Both the position numbers and the translations under genes were made by a program. Positions 52,281 through 61,589 of a stretch of DNA of 64,000 bases are shown here, piece after piece. This DNA is from Clostridium sp. (GTDB lineage Bacteria > Bacillota > Clostridia > Clostridiales > Clostridiaceae): positions 1-64,000 of the forward strand of contig NZ_JAJFUC010000044.1 in assembly GCF_021372645.1 (NCBI RefSeq), given 5' to 3'. The notes under the pieces were generated by a model, which saw only the letters and a list, made by a program, of their open reading frames with translations, did no database searches and had not been told where the DNA came from. Every line of letters starts with the position of its first letter. Positions within the stretch are counted from its first letter, which is position 1.

Positions 52281-54698
52281 ATGATAAATACAATAGAATA
52301 TGCAATGAATTTAGAGATTCAGATGAATGGAGTTTCTGGTCAAATAGATGGAGTATCTACTAAGTTCGTATTAAAACCTTGTAGTAATGGCTCTGAAAAC
52401 CATTATGACTTGAAGACAATTATATCTAAGACACCATTTAAACAAGGTTCTCTTATAACTATTGGTACTGATATCTATTTAGTTGTAGATATTGAGGAAC
52501 AATTCGCTCAAACCGTTTATCACAAAGGAACTATAAGAAAATGTGATAAGTTTATGGCTTCTACTGATGAACAATATCTTAATAGATATAACCTTAATGG
52601 ATTTGTTGACAAAGATACATCAACAATAGTGGCTACTGATTATTTCCTTGAAGAAAACTCTTATATTAATGCAACTATTCCATTAAATCAATATTCACCT
52701 AGTTTTACTAATTTATTGTATAAAAACTATGCATATTTGGTAACTAGTTCAGATAATACAAAAGAAGGAATAAGAATAGTTACGGCTAAGAAAACAGCTT
52801 ATGGTTATAGTGAAGACCATTATACTATAGTGTTATCAACTATTAGTTCTCAAAATCATATTGGAGATACAATTCAATTAGTTGCAACTTGTAAAAAGAA
52901 TAATATTGTAATTGATAATCCTGTGATAATGTATTCATCTAGTGATGAAAGCGTTGCAACGGTATCAGCTAGTGGTTTAATTACTTGTATTGCAAATGGT
53001 AATATCAAAGTAACTTGTACTTATGAAGGTATATCTACTGAATATTCTTTAGAAGTTAAAACTGATAGCTATGAAATATCATTGAATAGTGCAAGTGGAG
53101 ATTTACAAGAAGGAACAACTTATCAATTAAGTCCTGTTTGTAAGAAAAACAATGTTATAGTTGAAAATCCATTAGTAACTTATTTATCAAGTGATGAAAC
53201 TATTGCAACAGTATCAACTACTGGTTTAGTATCGGCTATTAAGAATGGTTCATGTGTCATAACTTGTACTTATATGGGTGTAAGTGCAACTTATGCATTA
53301 AACGTTAAGCTAGGAGATATATATACAATTGAATCTAATGTGACTTCTATAATAATAGAAAGAACTAAGACTATTCAATTAAATCCAACAGTTAAATTAA
53401 ATGGTACGGTAATAGAAAATCCAACATTAAGTTATAGCGTTGGTGATACTTCGATTGCAACTTGTAACAATGGACTTGTAACTGGAACTGGAGTTGGTTC
53501 AACTTCTATTAACATTGATTATGAGGGTAAAGCTAACTACACAATAAATGTTACTATATCTGAATTGCAAGTGGTTTATACAATTAATGGAGTAGATTCA
53601 TTCCACCAATTAGATGATGAAGTATTTACTATTAGTCCGTTAAGAACTTGTACTTTCTATATAAGTGACTTTGATTCGCAAAATATAGCCAACATTATTT
53701 CTGATGATGGTAATGGTACTTGTACAATTTATGGTCATTCAACATTATCTGCAAATACGTTCACTTTACAAGCTAAAGATAACTTAGGAAACGTAATAGC
53801 TAGTAAGAATATAAATGTTGATAATGGCACTTCAACTTATACATTAGATGTTGATAGTTCTCAATTATCATTAAATTTAGATGAAACATTTACACATCAA
53901 ATAGTGGCTACTTGTAAGAGAAATGGTGTTGTTATGACTAATCCATTAGTGACTTATTCATCAACCAATACAAATGTGGCAACGGTATCTGCAAGTGGTT
54001 TAATTACTGGTGTTAGTCTTGGCTCTACTAGTATTAAGGCTACTTATAGAGGTGTTACTAAAACTATAAACACAGTTGTAGCTAGTAACGCTCCAGTAGT
54101 ACAAGTGCCTTTCCATTTAGAAGCTACTTCTGCAATTTCATCATTTTCAAAAGGGCAACAAGTAGTATTTAAAGTTTATAAAGATACTGGTGGCTTATAT
54201 CCTAATACCGATAAATCATTAACTTGTACATTAACAAGTGCAAATGGTACAAATAATTGGTCAGTACCATCTATTAATTATGGTTATGCAGATCATTATG
54301 AAGTGTATGTTACAAATATTAATTGTGCAAGTAGTGGAGATTATCAATATCAATTAACTACTACGGATTCAACAGGCTATACTGTTACACAATCATTCTT
54401 CAATAAATATTCTACTCCATCTCCTAATTTGAGAGAATTTATTGATAATGTAGAGGTTCATAATCCTACTATAAATATGACCGTTGGACAAGTTAAATCT
54501 ATTAAAGTTTATTGTAATGATTGGGGAAATTTAATCAACAATTGGTTTGTAAGTGGTTCTGACGTTGTAACATTTGATAGAAGTAAATTAACTTATTCAA
54601 CTAATGATGTAAAAATTACGGCATTAAAAGCTGGAACATCAGTTGTTAAGTTACAAAGTGATACTCTTATAGAAACAATAACTATAAATGTAGTATAA
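52281..54698 (+). CDS. Large structural protein: connector-like N-terminus plus tandem Ig-like (Big_2) domains
   Basis: The 805-residue protein opens with ~175 residues lacking a known fold but with a small beta-rich phage-structural look (FVLKPCSNGSENHYDLKTII, IYLVVDIEEQFAQTVYHKGT). Four Big_2-type repeats follow at ~180-262, 263-345, 346-428 and 516-600, each with the motif (L/I)xATCKKNxxVxxNPxxxYSSSD..VATVSxSGLIT. Other beta domains fill the rest. Ig-like domains on capsids and tails bind host surface sugars. It starts 12 bp after the connector gene. It is by far the largest protein of the element. Confidence 0.75.
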   Translation: MINTIEYAMNLEIQMNGVSGQIDGVSTKFVLKPCSNGSENHYDLKTIISKTPFKQGSLITIGTDIYLVVDIEEQFAQTVYHKGTIRKCDKFMASTDEQYLNRYNLNGFVDKDTSTIVATDYFLEENSYINATIPLNQYSPSFTNLLYKNYAYLVTSSDNTKEGIRIVTAKKTAYGYSEDHYTIVLSTISSQNHIGDTIQLVATCKKNNIVIDNPVIMYSSSDESVATVSASGLITCIANGNIKVTCTYEGISTEYSLEVKTDSYEISLNSASGDLQEGTTYQLSPVCKKNNVIVENPLVTYLSSDETIATVSTTGLVSAIKNGSCVITCTYMGVSATYALNVKLGDIYTIESNVTSIIIERTKTIQLNPTVKLNGTVIENPTLSYSVGDTSIATCNNGLVTGTGVGSTSINIDYEGKANYTINVTISELQVVYTINGVDSFHQLDDEVFTISPLRTCTFYISDFDSQNIANIISDDGNGTCTIYGHSTLSANTFTLQAKDNLGNVIASKNINVDNGTSTYTLDVDSSQLSLNLDETFTHQIVATCKRNGVVMTNPLVTYSSTNTNVATVSASGLITGVSLGSTSIKATYRGVTKTINTVVASNAPVVQVPFHLEATSAISSFSKGQQVVFKVYKDTGGLYPNTDKSLTCTLTSANGTNNWSVPSINYGYADHYEVYVTNINCASSGDYQYQLTTTDSTGYTVTQSFFNKYSTPSPNLREFIDNVEVHNPTINMTVGQVKSIKVYCNDWGNLINNWFVSGSDVVTFDRSKLTYSTNDVKITALKAGTSVVKLQSDTLIETITINVV

Positions 54699-54737
54699 AT
54701 TTAATGCCCAAATATTATAAGAAAGGAGGTGTTCATT

Positions 54738-54968
54738 ATGGAACAAATGATAACTGTAATACAAAACTTTGGATTCCCAGTAGCTTGTTGTATAGCTATG
54801 GCTTATTTCATTTATATCATGTGGGGAAGAATGAACTCAACATTAGATAAAATTACAGAGACTAACAATCAACTAGTTTTGACTAATCAATCTTTAATAT
54901 CTAGTATCAATTCTAAGGTAGATACTATAGAAGAAAAAGTAGACAAGATTGCAAATAAAATTGGATAG
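54738..54968 (+). CDS. Holin-like/BhlA-UviB-type small membrane protein
   Basis: The 76-residue protein has one N-terminal TM helix (FGFPVACCIAMAYFIYIMWG, ~11-30) followed by a polar helical region (ITETNNQLVLTNQSLISSIN, then KVDTIEEKVDKIANKIG). This layout matches BhlA/UviB-type holin-like proteins of Firmicute phages and plasmids. A matching endolysin is not present. ATG 54738 follows a strong AAAGGAGGTG. Confidence 0.7.
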   Translation: MEQMITVIQNFGFPVACCIAMAYFIYIMWGRMNSTLDKITETNNQLVLTNQSLISSINSKVDTIEEKVDKIANKIG

Positions 54969-55011
54969 TATTTCCATTGACATACAATTAGGGAAGGTAT
55001 ACAGTGTGATT

Positions 55012-55116
55012 ATGATATACAAAGCTTTGATGATGGTTTTTGCCATGTGTTGGATGATGATGTATGTCATAAAAATAATTATGAATAAAAATCGCTCAAT
55101 AGTAGTGCGAAGCTAG
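55012..55116 (+). CDS. Possible 34-residue membrane peptide
   Basis: An ORF ([20 protein letters not shown] start) encodes a very hydrophobic, Met-rich helix with a basic C-terminus, ending just 8 bp before the attR repeat. The ribosome binding site (GGAAGG) is too far upstream, so expression is uncertain. It could be a second holin-like peptide. Confidence 0.4.
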   Translation: MIYKALMMVFAMCWMMMYVIKIIMNKNRSIVVRS

Positions 55117-55124
55117 GTAAGTCG

Positions 55125-55214
55125 GCTAAGAAGTTCCAAAAGATGTTAGATTTACTTGAAGATGATGATGACGTTCAAGAGGTTTATCATAATGCTGAAT
55201 TCCCTGAAGGATGG
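55125..55214 (+). repeat. attR: second copy of the yebC 3' end
   Basis: This 90-bp copy matches 38134-38223 exactly and then continues GATGAATAG, the likely original end of yebC (..GWDE-stop). Confidence 0.95.
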
Positions 55215-55275
55215 GATGAATAGTAGATTTAAAGAAAATAAAAGTTGTAAAATATTTAGAAGATAAGTTTAGTTA

Positions 55276-55318
55276 AAAACATATTCAATATTTATATAAT
55301 TATTGAATATGTTTTTTC
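55276..55318 (+). terminator. Original yebC terminator, now past attR
   Basis: AAAACATATTCAATA pairs with TATTGAATATGTTTT around an AT-rich loop and runs into a T-tract. It lies 50 bp after the native yebC stop codon. Confidence 0.8.
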
Positions 55319-55474
55319 TTATATAAGATTATAAAAAGTTGAAAATAGAAGCATAAAGTTTTTTGTGTATAAATGGTGAAATGTAGGATTAATTTACGGA
55401 AGAACTATATATATGGACAAATGTACCATATTAATGATATTATTATAATATAGAAAAGAATATTGTATTTTATT

Positions 55475-55547
55475 ATAAGGAAACTGTGATCCATATATTT
55501 TAATTGGGCACTTTATATATGGTAAGTTAATAGTGCAACCGACCTTT
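55475..55547 (+). ncRNA. c-di-GMP-II riboswitch aptamer
   Basis: The leader of the type IV pilus operon contains GGAAACTGTGAT, TTTTAATTGGGCACTT, GGTAAGTTAATAGTGCAACC and GACC in the order and spacing of the c-di-GMP class II aptamer, as known for example from Clostridium acetobutylicum. The closing helix (AAGG with CCTT) overlaps the first arm of a terminator stem. Ligand binding should therefore disfavour the terminator and switch the pilus genes on, as described for the C. difficile pilus operon. The direction of control is inferred from the overlap. Confidence 0.9.
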
Positions 55548-55572
55548 AGAGTTTATAAAGGTCGTTTTTTTA
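55540..55572 (+). terminator. Riboswitch-controlled terminator
   Basis: CGACCTTTA (55540-55548) pairs with TAAAGGTCG (55556-55564) and is followed by seven T residues. Its left arm overlaps the 3' side of the aptamer closing helix. Confidence 0.85.
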
Positions 55573-55761
55573 TATGCAAAAATGAATAAAACTCACTTTG
55601 TTCAGTTAGCTTTAAATATTATGAAATATATATTAAGAAGATGCTTGAAAGTATGTTACATAAAGTGCAAAATTAAGTAAACATTTACTTTACAATATAT
55701 TTCAAATTAACCGAAGAAAAATGGCAAAAGTATTAAAAGATATATTTAAGAAGGTGATAAA

Positions 55762-56514
55762 TTGGATTATGCTTTAATAGGGATTTGGGGATTGGTTATA
55801 GGAAGTTTTTTAAATGTATGTATTTACAGAATTCCTAAAGAAGAATCAATTGCATTTCCACCATCACATTGTGCAAAATGTCAACATAATTTAAGTTCAG
55901 TGGATTTAGTTCCTGTATTTAGTTATATTTTTCTTAGAGGAAGATGTAAATATTGCAATGAAAAAATTTCTATAAGATATCCATTCATAGAAAGTCTTAA
56001 TGGAATATTATATTTGATTATATACTTAAAATTTGGATTAACTCTAATTGCTTTAAAATACTGTATTTTAGTATCAATTTTAATTGTCATTGGACTGATA
56101 GATTATGATACTCAATTTGTTTATACTTCTACAACGATATTTGGAGGTATTGTAGGTGTAGTTTTCATAATAGTACAAGCTGCAATGTATAAGAATGAAG
56201 TTCTTGATTTAATATTAGGTGCAGTAATAGGCTTTGGAATTATAGGATTAATTGTATTTTTAACCAGAGGAATGGGAGAGGGCGATATTGAAATCGCTAC
56301 TGTTTGTGGATTATTCTTAGGCGTTAAAGGGATTTTATTAGGTTTATTTTTAGCAATAATAATAGGTGGGATAATAGGAATAATTATTTTAGCTTTAAAA
56401 TTAAAAGAAACAAAAGAAAAAATAGCATTTGGACCATGTATAGCAATTGGAAGTTTAATTTCTATGTTATGGGGAGTTGAGATATTAAAGTTTTATTGGA
56501 ATTTACTAATATAA
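55762..56514 (+). CDS. pilD: Prepilin peptidase PilD/ComC
   Basis: The 250-residue membrane protease cleaves prepilins before the +1 Phe and methylates the new N-terminus. The N-terminal GSFLNVCIYRIP segment, the two zinc CxxC pairs (C37/C40 and C62/C65), and the catalytic Asp motifs GLIDYDTQ and GEGDIE are present in standard order, with TM helices between. The start is a TTG preceded by AAGGTG. First gene of the pilus operon after the riboswitch. Confidence 0.95.
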   Translation: MDYALIGIWGLVIGSFLNVCIYRIPKEESIAFPPSHCAKCQHNLSSVDLVPVFSYIFLRGRCKYCNEKISIRYPFIESLNGILYLIIYLKFGLTLIALKYCILVSILIVIGLIDYDTQFVYTSTTIFGGIVGVVFIIVQAAMYKNEVLDLILGAVIGFGIIGLIVFLTRGMGEGDIEIATVCGLFLGVKGILLGLFLAIIIGGIIGIIILALKLKETKEKIAFGPCIAIGSLISMLWGVEILKFYWNLLI

Positions 56515-56632
56515 ATTGTAGTAAAACATATATACTTGATTAAATTAAAAGAGGAATTTAAACTATTAATATAGAAATAAATATATATTTTATAATAGTT
56601 GTCAAGAATTGACAAGAGAGGTGAGACAAAGA

Positions 56633-58324
56633 ATGGCAACTGAAAAAAAAAGATTAGGGAACATTCTCGTAAATGCGGGTAAAATTACGGGATATCAACT
56701 GCAAGAAGCATTAAAGTCTCAAAAGACACTTGGAAAAAAACTTGGAGAAATACTAGTTGATAATAAGATCATAACAGAAGATGAAATAATAGAGTCTATA
56801 GAGCAGCAAACAGGAATAAAAAAAGTAGATTTAAATACAATAAGTTTTGATAGAAAAGCAATAGCCTTAATACCTCAAAATTTATGTAATAAATATATAT
56901 TAATTCCATTCGGATTTGATAAGAATAAAATTAAAGTTGCACTTGCAGATCCATTAAATATTTTTGCAATAGACGATGTGGCAATATCTACAGGATTTGA
57001 AATAGAGTCTTTTATATCTAGAAAGAAAGATATAAGTAAATTCATAGGGATATATTATAGTAGCCAACAAGTTAGTAATGCAGCAATGCAACTTGCAAAA
57101 GAAAGCACAAAAGCAATTAAACATAAGACAATAGATGAAGATATAAATGAGGTAAATAGTGCACCCGTTGTTAAAATGGTTGATTACCTATTTAAGAATT
57201 CAGTAGAAATGAAAGCATCTGATATTCATATAGAACCTTTTGAAAAGGAAATAAGAATAAGATATAGGATAGACGGAAAACTTCAAATTGTTAATACACT
57301 TGGAATAGAAAGCTTAGGACCTTTAGTTACTAGAATAAAAATTCTCGCAGGGCTTAATATAGCAGAAAAAAGAATCCCTCAAGATGGAAGAATAATGGTT
57401 AAGGTTGGTGGCAAAGAAATAGACCTTAGAGTTTCAGTACTTCCAATAGTTAATGGAGAAAAAATAGTAATAAGAATTTTAAATACTGGTGGTTCTATAT
57501 TAAGTAAAAATCAGCTTGGAATGAGTGAAGATAATATAAAAAAACTAGATAGGATAGTTGCAAATCCTCATGGAATAATTTTAGTTACAGGACCTACAGG
57601 GAGTGGTAAATCTACTACTTTGTATGCAATACTCAAGGAAGTCAATTCCAATAGTGTAAATATAATTACAGTAGAAGATCCAGTTGAGTTCACAATGAAT
57701 GGAATTAATCAAGTAAGTGTAAATGAAAAAGCTGGATTGACCTTTGCAAGTGGACTTAGAAGTATATTAAGACAAGATCCTGATATAGTAATGATTGGAG
57801 AAATTAGAGATGAAGAAACCGCAGAAATTGCCACTAGAGCAGCGATTACAGGGCATTTGGTTTTAAGTACACTCCATACAAATGATGCACCTTCATCTAT
57901 AATAAGACTTGTGGATATGGGAATTAAACCATATTTAGTTGCAACATCTGTTGTTGGAGTATTGGCTCAAAGACTAGTTAGAAAAATATGTAATAATTGC
58001 AAAGAAGAATATGAAGCTAGTAAATATGAAAAAGAAATTTTAGGACAAGATGCAGACAAGCCACTTATTTTGCATAAAGGAAAAGGTTGTGGATACTGCA
58101 ACGAAACTGGCTACTCTGGAAGAATTGGTATTTATGAGATTATGGAAATGACAAGAAAGCATAGAGAGGCTATAAATGCAGGTGAAAATTCAGATACCAT
58201 TAGAGATATTTCAATAGCAAATGGAATGAAAACTTTAGAGAGTGAATGTAAAGATTTTGTTTTAAGTGGGATGACAACTATCGAAGAACTTTCAACAATT
58301 GCAACATTAGCAATTAATAATTAA
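56633..58324 (+). CDS. pilB: Type IV pilus assembly ATPase PilB
   Basis: This 563-residue ATPase drives pilus extension. An MshEN-type N-terminal domain (LGNILVNAGKITGYQLQEAL, residues ~5-130) may bind c-di-GMP, matching the riboswitch logic. The core has Walker A GPTGSGKSTT near 318, the Asp box, Walker B, and a zinc finger made of CNNC and CGYC pairs near 455-490. ATG 56633 follows GAGAGGTGAG; an upstream in-frame TTG at 56609 is not needed. Confidence 0.95.
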   Translation: MATEKKRLGNILVNAGKITGYQLQEALKSQKTLGKKLGEILVDNKIITEDEIIESIEQQTGIKKVDLNTISFDRKAIALIPQNLCNKYILIPFGFDKNKIKVALADPLNIFAIDDVAISTGFEIESFISRKKDISKFIGIYYSSQQVSNAAMQLAKESTKAIKHKTIDEDINEVNSAPVVKMVDYLFKNSVEMKASDIHIEPFEKEIRIRYRIDGKLQIVNTLGIESLGPLVTRIKILAGLNIAEKRIPQDGRIMVKVGGKEIDLRVSVLPIVNGEKIVIRILNTGGSILSKNQLGMSEDNIKKLDRIVANPHGIILVTGPTGSGKSTTLYAILKEVNSNSVNIITVEDPVEFTMNGINQVSVNEKAGLTFASGLRSILRQDPDIVMIGEIRDEETAEIATRAAITGHLVLSTLHTNDAPSSIIRLVDMGIKPYLVATSVVGVLAQRLVRKICNNCKEEYEASKYEKEILGQDADKPLILHKGKGCGYCNETGYSGRIGIYEIMEMTRKHREAINAGENSDTIRDISIANGMKTLESECKDFVLSGMTTIEELSTIATLAINN

Positions 58325-58366
58325 CAATTGAGCATTGATCATTGATCATTAAAAAGAGGTGTTTGT

Positions 58367-59569
58367 GTGCCAAAGTTTAAATATAGAGTTATGAACTCAG
58401 ACGGAGAAAAAATAGAAGGACGTTATGAGGCAAATTCTAAAGAAGAAGTTATAGATTTTATTTCAGGTAATGGATATTATCCTCTAATGGTAGAGGAAAT
58501 ATCAGAAAGTACAAATATAGAAATAAAATTTAAGAAAAAAGTAAAATTTAAAGATTTATCAGTATTTTGTAGACAATTTTATACTATGTTAAATGCAGGA
58601 GTACCAATTTTAACCTGTTTAGAAATATTAAGTGTTCAAATTGAAAATCAAAAATTAAGAGAAGCTACAAAAGATATAAATGAAGAGGTTGAAAAGGGTG
58701 GAGTTTTATCAGATGCCATGAGAAAGCATACAGATGTATTCCCAGAACTTTTAGTATCTTTAATAGCATCAGGAGAAGCAAGTGGTAATTTAGATGCCAT
58801 AATGCTTAGAATGTCAACTCATTATGAAAAGGAAAATAAGATTAACAATAAAGTAACAGGTGCGTTAATTTATCCAATGGTACTGGGAATGGTTTCTATT
58901 GGTGCAGTTGTATTTATATTAACTTATGTAATGCCTACATTTACAGAAATATTTAAACAAAGCGGAACAGTTCTGCCTTGGTCTACTAGATTTTTACTTG
59001 GGCTTAGTGACGGAATTAAGAATAATTGGATTGCTATAATTATTGGAGTAATTATAAGTGTATATGGACTTAATACTTTTTTTAAGACAGAACAAGGAAA
59101 ATTAATTTCAAGTAAACTTAAATTAAAATTACCAATACTTAAGAAACTTAACCAAATGATTATAGTATCAAGATTTACAAGAACTTTATCTACGCTGATT
59201 GCAAGTGGACTACCTTTGATAGAGGCTTTGGAAATTGTTTCAAGCGTTGCAGGAAATAAAATTGCTGAGATTGCACTGATTAAAATTAGAGATAAGGTAA
59301 TGAGAGGAGAAAGTTTATATTCTTCGATGGTAGAAAGTGAAATCTTTCCAGCAATGCTTTATTCAATGGTTAAAATAGGTGAAGAAACAGGTTCACTAGA
59401 TGATATCTTAAATAAGACAGCTGATTTTTATGACGATGAATTAGAAACAATAATTCAATCATCAGTAGCACTTATGGAACCAATTTTAATAGTAGTAATG
59501 GGATTTATAATTGGATTTATGATAGTATCCATAATGTTACCAATGTTTGATAGTTATAATCAAATTTAA
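58367..59569 (+). CDS. pilC: Type IV pilus inner-membrane platform protein PilC
   Basis: The 400-residue protein carries two repeated T2SF cytoplasmic domains (~60-185 and ~262-385; FCRQFYTMLNAGVPILTCLE and FTRTLSTLIASGLPLIEALE) with TM helices after each. It links PilB action to pilin insertion. The GTG start at 58367 is preceded by AAGAGGTG. It follows pilB by 42 bp. Confidence 0.95.
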   Translation: MPKFKYRVMNSDGEKIEGRYEANSKEEVIDFISGNGYYPLMVEEISESTNIEIKFKKKVKFKDLSVFCRQFYTMLNAGVPILTCLEILSVQIENQKLREATKDINEEVEKGGVLSDAMRKHTDVFPELLVSLIASGEASGNLDAIMLRMSTHYEKENKINNKVTGALIYPMVLGMVSIGAVVFILTYVMPTFTEIFKQSGTVLPWSTRFLLGLSDGIKNNWIAIIIGVIISVYGLNTFFKTEQGKLISSKLKLKLPILKKLNQMIIVSRFTRTLSTLIASGLPLIEALEIVSSVAGNKIAEIALIKIRDKVMRGESLYSSMVESEIFPAMLYSMVKIGEETGSLDDILNKTADFYDDELETIIQSSVALMEPILIVVMGFIIGFMIVSIMLPMFDSYNQI

Positions 59570-59648
59570 AAAAACAGCAATTAATGCACAATGTGCGATC
59601 CAGAGTGCATTAAAAATAAAACATATAAAAATTAGGAGGCGTTTTAAA

Positions 59649-60101
59649 ATGAATAATTTATCAATCAAAAAAATGAATGAATTAACAAAGAAAAAGAAGA
59701 AAGGATTTACGTTAGTTGAATTAATTATTGTTATTGCAATTATTGCAATCTTAGCGTCTATTGCTATACCAAAGTTTGCTGAAATAAGAGAAGATGCCAA
59801 TGTAAAAGCTGATATAGCAACTGCTAAGGCTATTCAATCAGCTGTAACAGTTGCAGTTACAAATGGGGTTACTGGATTTGGATTAGGAGCAGATGCAGCA
59901 ACTCCAAATGTAGTTACTACTGCGAATCTTCAGAGTGTACTTAATGGGAACACAATACCTAAACCAAAAGCTAAAGAAGCAACAGCTGGAACATTTTCAG
60001 CTGAAATTGATAATAATGGGAATGTAGTTGTAGAGGCAAATAGTTTACAAGTACTTCCAAAGCCTGCTGCTGTTGCTGCTGGCAATCCATATAGTAAGTA
60101 A
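59649..60101 (+). CDS. pilA: Major type IV pilin PilA
   Basis: The 150-residue prepilin has a Lys-rich leader, cleavage site KKG|FTLVE (Gly19/Phe20, Glu at +5) and a hydrophobic N-terminal helix (LIIVIAIIAILASIAIP). The remaining globular part is small (~95 residues) and lacks cysteines. ATG 59649 follows AGGAGGCG. The compact, Ala/Val-rich sequence resembles clostridial PilA. A terminator 30 bp downstream would favour abundant pilin mRNA. Confidence 0.95.
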   Translation: MNNLSIKKMNELTKKKKKGFTLVELIIVIAIIAILASIAIPKFAEIREDANVKADIATAKAIQSAVTVAVTNGVTGFGLGADAATPNVVTTANLQSVLNGNTIPKPKAKEATAGTFSAEIDNNGNVVVEANSLQVLPKPAAVAAGNPYSK

Positions 60102-60129
60102 AAGCTTGAAAATTATGTTAAATTAATTA

Positions 60130-60170
60130 TTAAAGTGTAAGGTTAAATAATATTCTTACACTTTAATTCA
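60130..60170 (+). terminator. Partial terminator after pilA
   Basis: TTAAAGTGTAAG (60130-60141) pairs perfectly with CTTACACTTTAA (60155-60166). The downstream sequence is T/A-rich but without a long T-run, so read-through into pilM is likely. The rest of the 240-bp pilA-pilM spacer holds nothing else. Confidence 0.65.
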
Positions 60171-60339
60171 ATAATAAATTATAATAAGTTTTATATTTAC
60201 TTATTATTGGTTGTTAACTAGACATCTTATATTGAATCATTAAGTAATTAAATAATATGAATTGCAAAATATAAAGGTATTGTTAATAAGCAACATTGAG
60301 CTAAAGTTAAGAATAACTTGATTAAATTGTATATACAAA

Positions 60340-61575
60340 ATGAATAAAAATAGGGGTATGGGTGAGGCTATGAAGCTAAGAAGAAATAAATATGATGAAT
60401 TAAATGAAAATAATAATGAGATAGACCCTAAAGAAAAGAAAAAATCAATTGACATTAAGTCTTTAATGAATATGGATATAGGAACTTTAAAAGCTAAATG
60501 TTCAACAAGTTTAAAAAAAATAAATAAATTAAGTACCCAAGAAAAAAAGAGAAAAGTCATTGCTTTTGATATGGGAAGTTCTACTATAAAAATAGTCGAA
60601 GGGATGTATTATAAAGAAGATTTAACTATTGACAAATATATTACAATCTCAACGCCTAAAGATGCCATTATAGATGGAGAAATAAAAAAAGAAGAAGAAT
60701 TATATGGTAAATTGAGTCAAGTATTAAAAGAAAACGGAATAAAGGTTAAGGATGCAACATGTACAACTAATTCTACATTAATTATAAATAGAGAAATTTT
60801 AATTCCAAAGGTAGAAGAAGAAGAAATGGATACTGTAGTAAGATATGAAATCCAACAGTATTTACCAATTAATTTAGAAGATTATATATTGCAAGTAACA
60901 ATTTTAGGCGAAGAAGTAGTAAATGAAACAACAAAACTTAATGTCCGTGTTATTGCATATCCAGAAAAAATAGCTAGAGGATATTATAATCTTTTACTAA
61001 AATTAAATTTAAAGCCATATGCTTTAGACGTAAATTATAATGCAGTAAATAAATTTATTAACTTTACAGGTATAAATAGTGAATTTGAATATAAGTCAAA
61101 CGATTCAGTTGCTTTTATTGATATGGGAGCAAGCTTTATCGATGTTAATATATATAAAGATGATCAGCTAGACTTTACTAGAATAATAAAAGATTGTGGA
61201 AATGATATTGATGAAATATTACAAAGAAGTGGTGTTAAGGCTAGTGAATTAATAAATTTTAAAATAAAAAACATAGATTTAAAAAAAGAATTAGATCCAT
61301 TAAATATAGATGTTAGATATGTTGTAGATGACTGGATAGAAAAAATAGAAAAAATAATTCAATTTTATAAAAATAGAAATACAGAAAATGAAGTGAATAG
61401 GATAATTATTTTTGGAGGAAGTTCTAAGATAAATGGCATGGAAGAATATATGGCAGAAAAACTTGGAATAAAAACAAAAATAAACGGAATTACTAAAATT
61501 GCCTTCAAATCAAAAGATGATGGAAAACCTATTGATGACTTTATAAATGTCATAGGTTCAGTCATAAGAGTTTAG
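60340..61575 (+). CDS. pilM: Pilus assembly protein PilM
   Basis: The 411-residue actin-like ATPase has FDMGSSTIKIVEG (phosphate 1 motif, ~76-88), IDMGASFIDVNIY (phosphate 2, ~260) and IIFGGSSKINGMEEYM (adenosine motif, ~355). It forms the cytoplasmic ring with PilN. The N-terminal ~75 residues before the core are charged and not conserved. The start is uncertain: 60340 lacks a ribosome binding site, while internal ATGs at 60358 and 60370 sit close to GGGGT/GTGAGG. Confidence 0.92.
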   Translation: MNKNRGMGEAMKLRRNKYDELNENNNEIDPKEKKKSIDIKSLMNMDIGTLKAKCSTSLKKINKLSTQEKKRKVIAFDMGSSTIKIVEGMYYKEDLTIDKYITISTPKDAIIDGEIKKEEELYGKLSQVLKENGIKVKDATCTTNSTLIINREILIPKVEEEEMDTVVRYEIQQYLPINLEDYILQVTILGEEVVNETTKLNVRVIAYPEKIARGYYNLLLKLNLKPYALDVNYNAVNKFINFTGINSEFEYKSNDSVAFIDMGASFIDVNIYKDDQLDFTRIIKDCGNDIDEILQRSGVKASELINFKIKNIDLKKELDPLNIDVRYVVDDWIEKIEKIIQFYKNRNTENEVNRIIIFGGSSKINGMEEYMAEKLGIKTKINGITKIAFKSKDDGKPIDDFINVIGSVIRV

Positions 61576-61589
61576 GTGGAGGTTACAAT

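Larger units (their letters stand above)
38134..55214 (+). mobile_element. 17-kb integrated phage-satellite-like element (capsid-encoding, no tail genes)
   Basis: The element is bounded by a 90-bp perfect direct repeat of the yebC 3' end. Its genes all read on the + strand: tyrosine integrase, HNH protein, Cro-like HTH, scaffold, major capsid protein, XRE HTH, DHH-like protein, coiled-coil protein, DUF5659-like protein, replication-initiator-like protein, small and large terminase, portal, SHOCT protein, connector-like protein, Ig-like structural protein and a holin-like peptide. I find no tail sheath, tape measure, baseplate, receptor-binding fibre or endolysin. Head plus packaging without tail matches satellites that form their own capsids and borrow helper tails (cf-PICI type). 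A defective prophage remnant is the main alternative, but the genes look intact. Confidence 0.8.

Noticed and set aside
38134..55214. Complete, self-sufficient temperate prophage
   Set aside because: At 17 kb it lacks recognisable tail, tape-measure, baseplate and endolysin genes. A head-only satellite or a defective phage fits better.
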